This document shows positions 6,854 to 16,100 of a stretch of 64,000 nt of DNA, piece after piece. Source of the stretch: Acidobacteriaceae bacterium (GTDB taxonomy: Bacteria; Acidobacteriota; Terriglobia; Terriglobales; Acidobacteriaceae); NCBI GenBank assembly GCA_903642235.1, contig CAHJWL010000015.1:1-64000 (forward strand), read 5' to 3'. Under the pieces are notes generated by a model. That model was not told the origin of the DNA. It did not search any database and saw only the letters and a program-made list of their open reading frames with translations. A program made the position numbers and the translations under genes. Position 1 is the stretch's first letter, and each line of letters starts with the position of its first letter.

Positions 6854-9415
6854 TTAGCTGGCAGCCTGCAACAGCTCTTCCCGCACATTCTCCGCCTGCT
6901 TCGCCTCTCGCGAGCTCTGCGGCAGCGCCACAGCCAGCACATCTTCAAACCGCGTCGCGTAGTGGATTGTGATGCCGTCGACCTGCTCCTTCGACAAGTC
7001 CTCTTCAACGTTGGTCTTCACGTCGATCGGCAGAATCACATCTCGCACCCCGGCCCGCTTTGCCGCCAGAAACTTCTCCTTGATCCCGCCAACCGGCAGC
7101 ACATTCCCACTTAGCGTGATCTCGCCCGTCATCGCCAGCAGCGGCTTGATCGGCGTATCGGTTAGAAGCGAAACCAGCGCCGTCGCCATCGTCACGCCGG
7201 CACTCGGCCCATCCTTCGGGATCGCTCCCGCCGGCACGTGGATGTGCAGATCCGTATCCTTCAGCACATCTTCATCGAGACCAATCGAGACCGCGTTTGA
7301 CCGGACCCACGTCAGCGCCGCCTGCATCGACTCCTTCATCACATCGCCGATCTGGCCCGTCATGGTAAAGCCGCCTTTGCCCTTCATCTTGTTCGCCTCG
7401 ATGAACAGCACGTCGCCGCCTGCCGGTGTCCACGCCAGGCCGACTGCCACGCCCGGCCGCTTCGTCCGCTCCGCAATCTCCGTGTCCACGCGCACCTTAA
7501 TGCCGCCGAGGAACTCGTGCACGATCTCCGGTGTGACCACCACCTTCATCGAGTCGCCCTCAGCGATGCGTCGCGCTACCTTGCGGCACACCGTGCCGAT
7601 CAGCTGCTCTAGCCGCCGCACGCCCGCCTCCCGCGTGTAGTGCCGGGCAATCAGCCCCACACTCTCCGTAGGGAACTCGATGACATCGGCAAAACTCGTC
7701 TCAGTCTCGGCCGTCGGCTTGGCTGCCGGAACGACATCGTTGGCATTCTCATCCGCCGGATCGACAGCGCTCACCGCCGGATCAACCTTCGGCACGTCTC
7801 TGGTCAGGCCATTCTCCTTCGCCTGACGCGGAATAAGGTATCGCTCTGCAATGTTGACCTTCTCCTCCTCGGTGTAGCCCGTGAGTTCAATAATCTCCAT
7901 GCGATCGAGCAGCGGCGCCGGGATCGTGTCCAGCTGGTTGGCCGTGCAGATAAACAGCACCTTGCTCAAATCAAACGGTTGATCGAGGTAGTTGTCGCGG
8001 AACGTATTGTTCTGCTCCGGGTCAAGCGTCTCGAGCAGCGCACTCGCAGGATCTCCCCGGAAATCGCGCCCCAGCTTGTCGATCTCGTCCAGCATGAACA
8101 CCGGGTCCTTCACCTCAACCCGCTTCAGGTGCTGAATAATCTGCCCCGGCAGCGCCCCGATGTACGTCCGGCGATGCCCGCGAATCTCCGCCTCATCGTG
8201 CATGCCGCCCAGCGAGATCCGGCTGAACTTTCGTCCCAGTGCCCGCGCAATCGATCGCCCCAGCGAAGTCTTTCCCACACCCGGAGGCCCGACAAAGCAC
8301 AGGATCGGTCCCTTCATGTCCGGCTTCAACCGCCGCACCGACAGATAGTCTAGAATGCGATCCTTGACCTTCTTCAGCCCATAATGATCCGCATCGAGAA
8401 CCTCCTTGGCCTTCCGGATGTCGATCTGCGCGGAGCTCGTTTTCGACCACGGCAGCACCGCCAGCCACTCCACGTAATTGCGGGTCAGCGAGTAGTCCGC
8501 CGCCATAGCATTCATCCGGCTCAGCCGGCCCAGCTCCTTCAGGGCGTCCTTCTTCACATCCTCCGGCATACCTGCGTTCTCTATCTTCTCCTTCAGCTCG
8601 GAAATGTCCTTTTGCGTGTCGTCCTGGTCACCCAGCTCCTTTTGGATCGCCTTAATCTGCTCGCGCAGGTAGTAGTCCCGCTGCGACGACTGCACGGAGT
8701 CCTGCACCTCACTCTGGATCTTGTTCCGCAGCTGCTGAACCTCCAGTTCCTTCGCCAGATGCTTATTCAACCTCTCCAGGCGCGCCAGCACTTCAGCCGT
8801 TTCGAGCAACTCCTGCTTGTCGGCCGTCGTCAGGAAGGGCAAATTCGATGCGATAAAGTCCGCCAGCCGCCCCGGTTCATCGATATTCAGCGCAATCGTC
8901 TGCAGGTCGTCCGACAATGTCGGCGACGCCGCCACGATCTGCTGAAACTGCTCCACCACACTGCGCTGCAAGGCCTCTGTTTCCGGTGACTTAGCCGGGT
9001 CTACGTCGCCAAACCCGTCCGACTCCGCCGTCAGAAATGGCGTTCGCTGCACGAACTCCCGCAGTCGCACCCGCTCGTTGCCTTCGGCGAAGACAAACAG
9101 GCTCTGGTTCGGCATCTTCACCACCTTATGCACCGTCGCCAGCGTCCCAACTGCATGCAGATCAGCCGGATCAGGCGCATCTTGCCGCGCATCCCGCTGT
9201 GCCACCACCAGAATCGTCTTCTCCTCACCCAGCGACTGAATCAGCTGGATCGAGCTCTCCCGTCCTACCGTCAGCGGCAACACCGCATGCGGAAACAGCA
9301 CTGTATCCCGCACCGGAAGCACCGGAATCGCCCGCGATCCCTGCTCCCCTTCACCGCCACCCTGGCTGGACTTGCTCCCCGTCGGCTTAATCACACTTAC
9401 AAAATCGTTAGGCAT
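6854..9415 (-). CDS. lon: ATP-dependent protease La (Lon)
   Basis: 853 residues from the ATG at 9415 (MPNDFVSV), with AAGGA 7 nt upstream. Lon degrades damaged and regulatory proteins in the cytosol. Order of domains: LAN substrate-binding domain (about 30-220), coiled coil with [13 protein letters not shown]+ module with Walker A GPPGVGKT near 380 and Walker [11 protein letters not shown], then the S16 protease domain with catalytic Ser in KDGPSAG and Lys in [14 protein letters not shown]. An unusual acidic, Pro/Ala-rich insertion of about 40 residues (around 570-610, [20 protein letters not shown] onward) sits in the AAA+ small subdomain before [16 protein letters not shown]. No CIRCE or obvious heat-shock promoter is visible upstream. 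Confidence 0.97.
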   Translation of the reverse strand: MPNDFVSVIKPTGSKSSQGGGEGEQGSRAIPVLPVRDTVLFPHAVLPLTVGRESSIQLIQSLGEEKTILVVAQRDARQDAPDPADLHAVGTLATVHKVVKMPNQSLFVFAEGNERVRLREFVQRTPFLTAESDGFGDVDPAKSPETEALQRSVVEQFQQIVAASPTLSDDLQTIALNIDEPGRLADFIASNLPFLTTADKQELLETAEVLARLERLNKHLAKELEVQQLRNKIQSEVQDSVQSSQRDYYLREQIKAIQKELGDQDDTQKDISELKEKIENAGMPEDVKKDALKELGRLSRMNAMAADYSLTRNYVEWLAVLPWSKTSSAQIDIRKAKEVLDADHYGLKKVKDRILDYLSVRRLKPDMKGPILCFVGPPGVGKTSLGRSIARALGRKFSRISLGGMHDEAEIRGHRRTYIGALPGQIIQHLKRVEVKDPVFMLDEIDKLGRDFRGDPASALLETLDPEQNNTFRDNYLDQPFDLSKVLFICTANQLDTIPAPLLDRMEIIELTGYTEEEKVNIAERYLIPRQAKENGLTRDVPKVDPAVSAVDPADENANDVVPAAKPTAETETSFADVIEFPTESVGLIARHYTREAGVRRLEQLIGTVCRKVARRIAEGDSMKVVVTPEIVHEFLGGIKVRVDTEIAERTKRPGVAVGLAWTPAGGDVLFIEANKMKGKGGFTMTGQIGDVMKESMQAALTWVRSNAVSIGLDEDVLKDTDLHIHVPAGAIPKDGPSAGVTMATALVSLLTDTPIKPLLAMTGEITLSGNVLPVGGIKEKFLAAKRAGVRDVILPIDVKTNVEEDLSKEQVDGITIHYATRFEDVLAVALPQSSREAKQAENVREELLQAAS

Positions 9416-9620
9416 TGAGTGTCCTTGTATCAGATTTCCTACTATGAGATGTAGCACTCGCCGAAAGGTCGCACGGCATCCAAGCTGCCCAAGTGCGTCT
9501 TTCTGCCGGGATGGCTCGACCTGAGACCCAATCTGAAATCCGTCTCTCTAGAGCGGATGATGCTGAACACACCAGCGGTAGCCTGCCCCGCGCAGTCCGC
9601 CTTCGGCTCACGCGCACAAA

Positions 9621-10571
9621 CTATAGAGCCGCCCTGTATCGCCCTAGCTCGCGCACCAGACTGCAGCACTGCCGAAGCTCCCGGAGAACACTCTCCGGCG
9701 CATCGACCTGGTCTCGGTTCGCGCTGCCCTCTTCGAAGCGCAGATCAACGTAGAACATGTACTCCCACGGGCGACCGGCGACTGGTCGCGATTCAATCTT
9801 CGTCAGGTCCGCGCCCACCTTTGCCATGCGATCCAGAGCCGCAACCAGTGTTCCCGGCCGATGCTCCACCGCAAAGGCAAGGCTCATCTTGTTCGCGGCC
9901 TTCATCTCCTGCTCCCAGTCGGCCATCCGTGACTCCGGCACGATGAGGTGAAATCGCGTGTAGTTCTCGGCGTGATCTTCGATCTCTGCGGCGACCACCA
10001 TACCACCGTAGACCTCTGCCGCCAGTCGTGGGGCGATACCTGCCGCGTCCCGCGATCGTTCCTCAAGCACATGCTTTACAGCGCCCGCCGTGTCGTAGAA
10101 GGTGACGGCATCAATCGCAGGATGGGCTGCCAGCCATCTGCGGCACTGCGAGAGCGCGACTGGATGAGAGAGCACTCGCCGGACGTCCGCGAGCAGGACA
10201 CCGGGGGGCGCGATCACCTGATGACGAACTCGGAGGTTAAACTCACGCACCATGCGCACGGGACTTGCCAGCAGCAGGTCGTAGTGGTCCACCACGGAGC
10301 CGTGCAAGCTGTTCTCGATAGGCAGAACGACGCCGTCCACCTCCCCCCGCAGAACAGCATCCAAGGCCCGGGCCGACTGTGCGGACGGAAGGATCGTCGC
10401 ACCCGGGGCGATCGTCAACGCCGCGAGATGGCTGTTCGAGCCGAGTTCCCCCTGGATGGCCACACGATCCAGGGGTGAAGTGTCAGCACCAGCGGTGTCT
10501 CGTCCCGGCTCCTGCGTGGAATAGTGCTGTACAACCTTCTTGTCATCACCATGCATGGCCAATATTTTCAT
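9621..10571 (-). CDS. pheA: Prephenate dehydratase with C-terminal ACT domain
   Basis: 316 residues. It catalyses prephenate to phenylpyruvate, the committed step to phenylalanine. The PDT domain starts after about 36 extra residues (RVAIQGELGSNSHLAAL) and includes GVVLPIENSLHGSVVDHYDLL, LSHPVALSQC and the catalytic Thr-Arg-Phe in ENYTRFHLI. The ACT domain (about 225-310) has RPGTLVAALDRMAKVGADL and the ESRP motif that binds Phe for feedback inhibition. There is no chorismate mutase domain, so mutase must be separate. The start is supported by GAGGT 9 nt upstream. I looked for a Phe leader peptide upstream and found none. Confidence 0.95.
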   Translation of the reverse strand: MKILAMHGDDKKVVQHYSTQEPGRDTAGADTSPLDRVAIQGELGSNSHLAALTIAPGATILPSAQSARALDAVLRGEVDGVVLPIENSLHGSVVDHYDLLLASPVRMVREFNLRVRHQVIAPPGVLLADVRRVLSHPVALSQCRRWLAAHPAIDAVTFYDTAGAVKHVLEERSRDAAGIAPRLAAEVYGGMVVAAEIEDHAENYTRFHLIVPESRMADWEQEMKAANKMSLAFAVEHRPGTLVAALDRMAKVGADLTKIESRPVAGRPWEYMFYVDLRFEEGSANRDQVDAPESVLRELRQCCSLVRELGRYRAAL

Positions 10572-10681
10572 ATTCTGGCAACCTCAAAATCGCCCACCGC
10601 ACCTTACCACGAGTGCACCGGGACGTTGTGCATAAAGTGCACGGCAGATAGCACGACCGGGCAGATCTAGGAGATCAGGCA

Positions 10682-10831
10682 ATGCTTTGGACTATCACGA
10701 TCATTCTCTTCATTCTGTGGCTCGTCGGTCTCGTGAGCAGCTACACCCTGGGTGGATGGATTCATATTCTGCTTGTTCTTGCCATCGTTGTTCTGATCTT
10801 CAACCTGCTTTCGGGCCGTCGCGCTCTCTAG
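10682..10831 (+). CDS. lmo0937 family small membrane protein
   Basis: 49 residues, nearly all hydrophobic: MLWTITIILFILWLVGLVSS then YTLGGWIHILLVLAIVVLIF and NLLSGRRAL. Two transmembrane helices with the YTLGGxIHILLV turn are diagnostic of the lmo0937 (DUF5670) family. The family is common in stress-tolerant bacteria and often sits beside CsbD-like genes, as it does here (next gene 89 nt downstream). GGAG lies about 9 nt before the ATG. Function unknown; a general-stress role is inferred from the neighbour. Confidence 0.88.
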   Translation: MLWTITIILFILWLVGLVSSYTLGGWIHILLVLAIVVLIFNLLSGRRAL

Positions 10832-10920
10832 CCGGAATCTGCTGTTCCAAGCCGCTTTGAACGCCGTCGTTCCCGAACATTCGAGAGTGACCCAAACTGC
10901 AGGAACTGTAAGGAGCGAGT

Positions 10921-11253
10921 ATGAGCACGGACACATTCACAGGAAAAGTTGACCAGGTAGTCGGAAAAGCAAAGCAAGGCATCGGAGAGGCAACAGGCGA
11001 TCAGGAGCTTGCGAACGCGGGCGCGGCGGATCAGGTCAAAGGAAATGCGAAAGAGGCCTGGGGTACCGTGAAGGATGCTGCAAGCGATGTTGGCACCCAC
11101 ACGCAAACCAACGCCGATGTTCACGCGACAGAGACACGCACCGACGCGGATGCGAACGCGCATGACCTACGAAACAAGGTAACGTCAGCCGCAGAGACCC
11201 TCAAGGATAAGATCACGGGCAAGACCGATGAGGTTCGGGCCCGCAACAACTAA
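10921..11253 (+). CDS. CsbD family stress-response protein
   Basis: 110 residues, hydrophilic and probably largely alpha-helical or disordered. The CsbD signature fills the N-terminal half: FTGKVDQVVGKAKQGIGEAT and GDQELANAGAADQVKGNAKE. A second amphipathic repeat, VTSAAETLKDKITGKTDEVR, is at the C-terminus. Between them is an Asp/Ala/Thr/His-rich linker. GGAG lies 7 nt before the ATG. CsbD-like proteins are induced by general stress; the molecular role is not known. Probably co-transcribed with the lmo0937 gene; the hairpin at 11270-11296 ends the unit. Confidence 0.9.
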   Translation: MSTDTFTGKVDQVVGKAKQGIGEATGDQELANAGAADQVKGNAKEAWGTVKDAASDVGTHTQTNADVHATETRTDADANAHDLRNKVTSAAETLKDKITGKTDEVRARNN

Positions 11254-11269
11254 CCTTTTATGCTCTAAA

Positions 11270-11296
11270 GCAGAACCCGCCTCGAGCGGGTTCTGC
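11270..11296. terminator. Strong hairpin terminator between convergent genes
   Basis: Perfect 11-bp stem GCAGAACCCGC / GCGGGTTCTGC with a 5-nt loop. It lies between csbD (plus) and ubiA (minus), so it can serve both directions. Confidence 0.85.
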
Positions 11297-11300
11297 TGCG

Positions 11301-12167
11301 TTAACGCGCAAGTCTGCGATCCACGGCAATGGCGGCGAAAAAGAGTATCGAGATAATGCCATTCAGGGTGAAAAAGGCTGCGTTCATCCGCCGAAGATCT
11401 TGTGGGCTGACCAGCGTGTGTTCATAAAACAGGAGCGCTGCCACGGCACCGACGCCGATCTTCGCTGCCAGACCTAACCCAAAGAGCGGTATCAGCCAGC
11501 ACAGCAGCCCGATCATGGCAAGGTGCATGACACGCGCAATCAGGAAGGCTCTTTCAAGTCCGAAAGCCTGCGGGATGCTGTTAAGGCCGACCCGGCGATC
11601 GTGCTCGAAATCCTGGCATGCATAGAGAACATCAAAACCGCCAACCCAGAGCAGGACGGCTGCAGTGAGCACCAGGATGCGGGAATCGAGTGATCCTCGA
11701 ACAGCGATCCATGCGGCGGCCGGCGCGATTCCGAGAGCAAGCCCCAGCACCAAGTGAGACCATCGTGTAAATCGCTTCGCATAGCTATACGAGAGCACTA
11801 CCAGCAAAGCAATCGGTGCCAGCAACAGCGTCTCTCGATTCAGCATGGCAGACGCTAATAGAAAGATCGCCGAAGCTGCCAGCACAAACCACAGGACAAA
11901 TCCGCGGTTCAGAGCGCCCGCAGGCAGAGCGCGCGTCGCGGTACGCGGATTTGCCGCGTCCAGATCCGCGTCTGCCAAACGGTTAAAGGCCATCGCCGCA
12001 GATCGGGCCGAAACCATGCATACCAGGATCCAGCCCAGGACGCGCAGCGTTGGAAGTCCGCCTGCGGCAAGAACGGCTCCGGTCAGCGCAAACGGCAGAG
12101 CGAAGATGGAGTGCTCCCACTTGATCATCTCAAGCGTCGTCGCTGTGCTCTTCCAGAGTCCCTGCAT
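11301..12167 (-). CDS. ubiA: UbiA-family prenyltransferase (quinone biosynthesis)
   Basis: 288 residues, about eight transmembrane helices. UbiA enzymes transfer a polyprenyl chain to an aromatic acid. Both Asp-rich Mg2+-pyrophosphate motifs are visible: NRLADADLD near residue 62 (NxxxDxxxD) and DVLYACQDFEHD near 178 (DxxxxxxDxxxD). A conserved NPRTATRALPAG loop follows the first motif. The protein resembles '4-hydroxybenzoate octaprenyltransferase' annotations. Acidobacteria mostly use menaquinone, so a futalosine-pathway (MqnP) role is equally possible; no mqn genes are in the window. Nine bases separate it from the upstream BON gene. Confidence 0.85.
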   Translation of the reverse strand: MQGLWKSTATTLEMIKWEHSIFALPFALTGAVLAAGGLPTLRVLGWILVCMVSARSAAMAFNRLADADLDAANPRTATRALPAGALNRGFVLWFVLAASAIFLLASAMLNRETLLLAPIALLVVLSYSYAKRFTRWSHLVLGLALGIAPAAAWIAVRGSLDSRILVLTAAVLLWVGGFDVLYACQDFEHDRRVGLNSIPQAFGLERAFLIARVMHLAMIGLLCWLIPLFGLGLAAKIGVGAVAALLFYEHTLVSPQDLRRMNAAFFTLNGIISILFFAAIAVDRRLAR

Positions 12168-12176
12168 GCTCTGATC

Positions 12177-12980
12177 CTACTTCGACGTCTTCGATGCGTT
12201 CGCAACCTCAAGGTTATTTGTCACCTTGAAGACGCCCGGAACGCCATTCGCACGGATATTTGCGACATCTCTGTCTGCCTTGGTATCGACAATGCCTGAA
12301 AGCGTCACGTTGCCGTTGACCACCGTGATGCGAATCGGCTTCGCCGGATCGAGTGCGTAGCGATTCAGCTGCGGCGCTCCATACACAGCCCGTGCCGTTG
12401 CCAGCCGGATGCGGTCATCCATCGGCGAAACGGGCGCGACATCAATGTTATCGACCACGTCTTTCACGCCGGGGTAGTTTTCGACCAGGCTCACCGCCGA
12501 TGACTTATCGACGGGGCCATACGCCACGCCGCCCAGAGTCACAACTCCGTTCTGCACTCCGATTGTCAACGCATTGAAGGCCGTCGTCCCATAGCCGACG
12601 CGGTCATAGGCCAGCTTCTCCGCCAGCTTGTTGCGCAGCGTGTCATCTTCGACAACCGGTCCTGCTACCTCGATGCCGTTCTCGACAGCCTTGACGTTCT
12701 TGCGGTGGTGAACCTTTTTCTCCGCATCTTCCTTCTCCGCATACACGCCAACCGAACCGGTCAACGTCACCAGTCCATTCGTGACCGCCACCTTCACGTC
12801 CTGGAAGCGCTTGTTGTCGAGCGCCTTCATGACATCGGCCTGGATCGCTGTGTCAGCCGATGAGCCGGTCTGCACACCTGTCGCTCCAACACCCTGCGAA
12901 CTGCTCTGCGCATGCAGCAGAGCGGGGCCGGTGAGCACCAAGACTACCCCCAGCCACATCGATCGTCTCTCGTTCTTCAT
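12177..12980 (-). CDS. Exported protein with three BON domains
   Basis: 267 residues from the ATG at 12980 (MKNERRSMWLGVVLVLTG), with AAAGGAAAG about 6 nt upstream; a signal peptide ends near LLHAQ. Three BON (OsmY-like) repeats follow, each with the signature VxxGxVTLxGxV: KVAVTNGLVTLTGSV, TIGVQNGVVTLGGVAYG and RITVVNGNVTLSGIVDT. BON domains bind phospholipid surfaces; OsmY-type proteins act as periplasmic envelope-stress factors. It sits between tamB and ubiA on the same strand, fitting an envelope role. The in-frame extension to 13088 is rejected for lack of a signal and odd composition. Confidence 0.88.
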   Translation of the reverse strand: MKNERRSMWLGVVLVLTGPALLHAQSSSQGVGATGVQTGSSADTAIQADVMKALDNKRFQDVKVAVTNGLVTLTGSVGVYAEKEDAEKKVHHRKNVKAVENGIEVAGPVVEDDTLRNKLAEKLAYDRVGYGTTAFNALTIGVQNGVVTLGGVAYGPVDKSSAVSLVENYPGVKDVVDNIDVAPVSPMDDRIRLATARAVYGAPQLNRYALDPAKPIRITVVNGNVTLSGIVDTKADRDVANIRANGVPGVFKVTNNLEVANASKTSK

Positions 12981-13140
12981 CGTCGCTTTCCTTTCGGCAC
13001 CGATCAGCTCAAAAGCTGAGACCGCGCCCCTTTCATCCCTGTATTGGACGCGCACACACGCGGAACGCCTACATGGTACGCCCGGCAACCGGCGAAAGCC
13101 TTCTCAAACAAGGCCGGCAGGCTAAGCCGATCGAGGCAAG

Positions 13141-13156
13141 CTCCTCGACCGAGGAG
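13141..13156. other. Perfect inverted repeat downstream of tamB
   Basis: CTCCTCG-AC-CGAGGAG, about 40 nt beyond the tamB stop. A GC-rich hairpin with no T-tract; it may slow transcription between tamB and the BON gene, or be a protein-binding palindrome. Confidence 0.4.
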
Positions 13157-13195
13157 TCCTAGCAGACGGACGCCAATACAGCACGGGGCGATCCT

Positions 13196-16100
13196 TTAGC
13201 GATAGCGCTGCCGCAGCTTGTACACGATGCTGAAGACACCCACCTCGTCCCGTGTCGCGACAAGAGACTGGTTCTCATTGAGCTGGTAGGCGACCTGAAT
13301 CAACTGCTGCGTCTGCGCATTGACGCTGGTGGCGAAGGTAACCGAAAGCTGTTGGGTGAGCTGCTGCTGCACAGTGATGCGCGGTCCAGAGTTCCCCAGC
13401 GTGCCGACGAAGGCCGGATCGATCTTCACGCTCCCGCCGCCAAACAGCTTGGACACACGGTTGCTCACGGTTGCATTCAGCGCGCCTCCCAAAAGTGCGT
13501 TCGTGGTCGGATCCGTACCAGCCTGGGTCTGCTGTGTGCTGCTGATCTGCGCCTCTTCCTGCGTCTTGCCGAGCGCCAGCAGGCTGAAGATATCCGCCTC
13601 CGTCAGCGGCGGCTCCGATCGGTAGGTCGGTTTCAGGGAGGTCGAGGTTCCGTGGACGCCGATCGTCACGTCATAGTTCTCGACGCGCGCGGTGGCGTCC
13701 AGGTCTATGACCGGATCGATCCGCACCGGATTCGTAAAGTAGATGTTGCCGCGCTGGAGCTGATACTTTGTTCCGGCAAAGGTGGCACTTCCATCAGTGA
13801 TCTGGACCCGGCCCAGCACCGTCGGTTCCACCAGTGTTCCGCGCACCGCCAGGTTAACCGTGCCGGCCAGCTTGGCATACGAGTTCTGAAAATCCAGCTG
13901 CGGCGAGCTCGTAACCTTGATGTCCAGCAGAATTTTGTTCAGCAGAGAGTTGGGATCGGGCGGTGGTGCAACGCCCCCCGGCCCGGCAAACGCCGCAAAG
14001 TCCACATCCGCGCCGACCGTAAAGCGTGTGATGAGCACTGACCCGCTTAGCCGGGCGCCGTCCGCTCCGCCCTGCAGCCGGATGTCCGCATCTGCCGTCG
14101 TGCTCAGCCCGTTCAGCCGGTATCGTACCTTCTGTGCCTTTAGCGAAAGATCGGCGTACACGCCGCCCTTGTACATCACGAAGCCGCCAAACGTCAGCTG
14201 ACCGCCGCCCGTTGTCGCCGTAAGCGACTTTGCCTCTAAACGGTTCTCATTGAACATGAGCTGCCCGTTCAGGTTAGTCAGCCCGTTTGAGACACCGTCA
14301 AGCGCCGCGTCCACGTGCTCAAAGTCCACAGTTCCGGTCAGCTCCGGATCCTTGACTCGTCCGCCCGCGGCGATCTTGAACTCGACCTTGCCCTTCGCGA
14401 TCACATCTGGATCAAACGTATGGGCGATCGCGGTGTTTATGGAGCCGGTCGCATGCACGTCCAGCTTGCCGCCCTTCGCATCCGTCACACCCAGCACGAC
14501 GGCCGATCCGTCTGCCCGCAGATCCGTATCCTGCCCGGTGACATGGAGCGGTTCCAAGGTGGCGGTTCCGTTCCGCAGGCTGGCCCGGAGCGGTCCCTCC
14601 GACTTCAGGGTGATGCCCTGCAGCGTTGCCTCGAGCGGATTCAACTCCGCCGTCCCGGCAAGCGCAGCCGGAGTCTTCAATGGGCCGCTGACCGTGATCA
14701 CACCATCGATCCGTGAGCTCGCCTTGAGCCCCGGACTGGACGCCAGCAAGGCCATCGGTTTCGCAATGTCGAGCCCGCGCAAGGTCAGTTTTGCCTGTGT
14801 GTCATAGTCGCCGACCAGCTGCGTGGTCGCGTTCGCCGCCAGCTCAGCACCTGCAAGCGTGGAGTTCAGCGTCAAATACGCCGTCTTGCCCTGCGTGTGC
14901 GCCTCGGCCGTGACCTCCCCAATCTGCTGCCCGCTGTACGTGATCTGCGTCAAGCCGATCGTCGCCCTCAGACCAGGCTCCGCCACCGTTCCCTGCGCGT
15001 CCGCACGTAGATTCAACACTCCATCCACCGGCAGCTGCTGTTTCTGCACACTGTCGAACTTCGACAGCAGCAGAGTGTCGCCCTGCACATGCGCATGCAG
15101 CTGTTCAGACGCCATGTTGTAGCCGCCGTTGCCCGCAATCTGCATGCCATGAAGCGTCACGAGAAGCTTGGTCGCCTCAATCTGCTTGCCCTGCACCGTA
15201 GCATCGACGAGCACTGAGTCATACCGCTCGCCGTACGCCATTCCGTCCCGCAGGTTGACCTCGCCCGACCCATTGAGTGCCTTCAACGTTCCCTGCGCCT
15301 GCCCGTTCACCGAAAGTGTTCCCGTAACCGGGTACTTGCCTTTCTGTCCCGCCAGATCGAGCACGTCGTCAAGCAATGCGTTGTTCAGAGTCACCTTCGC
15401 ATCCACTGTGCTGCCGTCGTCCCACACATAGGAGACAGCGCCCCGCCGCGACACGATCCGCCGCGGTGCAAAGCTTCCTGTCGCTGTGAGCACCGCGCTT
15501 CCACGCCGGATCGTTGAGTTTCCGACCGAAAGTCCGCGTGGCTGGTACTCCGCATCTGCAACGACAGAGTCGATATGCACGTCTGCCTGCGTGCCTGCGT
15601 GCAGAATCAGATCGTTTGCCTGCAGATGCCCTTTGACATCGACGTTTGCCAAAGATCCGCGCGCCGTGCCCTGGAAGCCCAGCGATCCATGCAACACAAT
15701 CGGCAGTGCGGCCGATCCCTTCCTGCCATTGGACTGCACGCCCAGGCTCGTCAACAGCTGGTCGTACTCCCCCAGGTCCCGTACCGATGCATCCAGCCGC
15801 AAGGCCGTCAGCGAATCACCCTTGTTCACTCCCAGTACGCCACTCGCATCGATCGTTGACTGCGGTGTCCGCGCGAGCAGTCTGTCGATGTTGACCACCT
15901 GCTGCTGCCCACGGTACTGCGCAACGGCCTCGCCGCTCAGTGGAATCGAAGCCAGTGCTCCACGCCCCCGAACGCCGGTCGGTGCAAATTTCACGTCCGC
16001 GTCTACGTTCACCGTGTCTGCAATCTCTGTCGCGGGTCCGCCCCACTCCGCCTTCAGCGGTCCGCTGAAGGCAGTGTCGAATCCGAAATCGCCGGACTTC

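Noticed and set aside
9416..9620. Possible CIRCE or sigma-32-type heat-shock site upstream of lon
   Set aside because: GAGTGCTA occurs once but the inverted partner is missing, and no heat-shock promoter pattern was found.
10572..10681. Phe leader peptide upstream of pheA
   Set aside because: No short ORF with clustered Phe codons and no terminator hairpin in the divergent gap.
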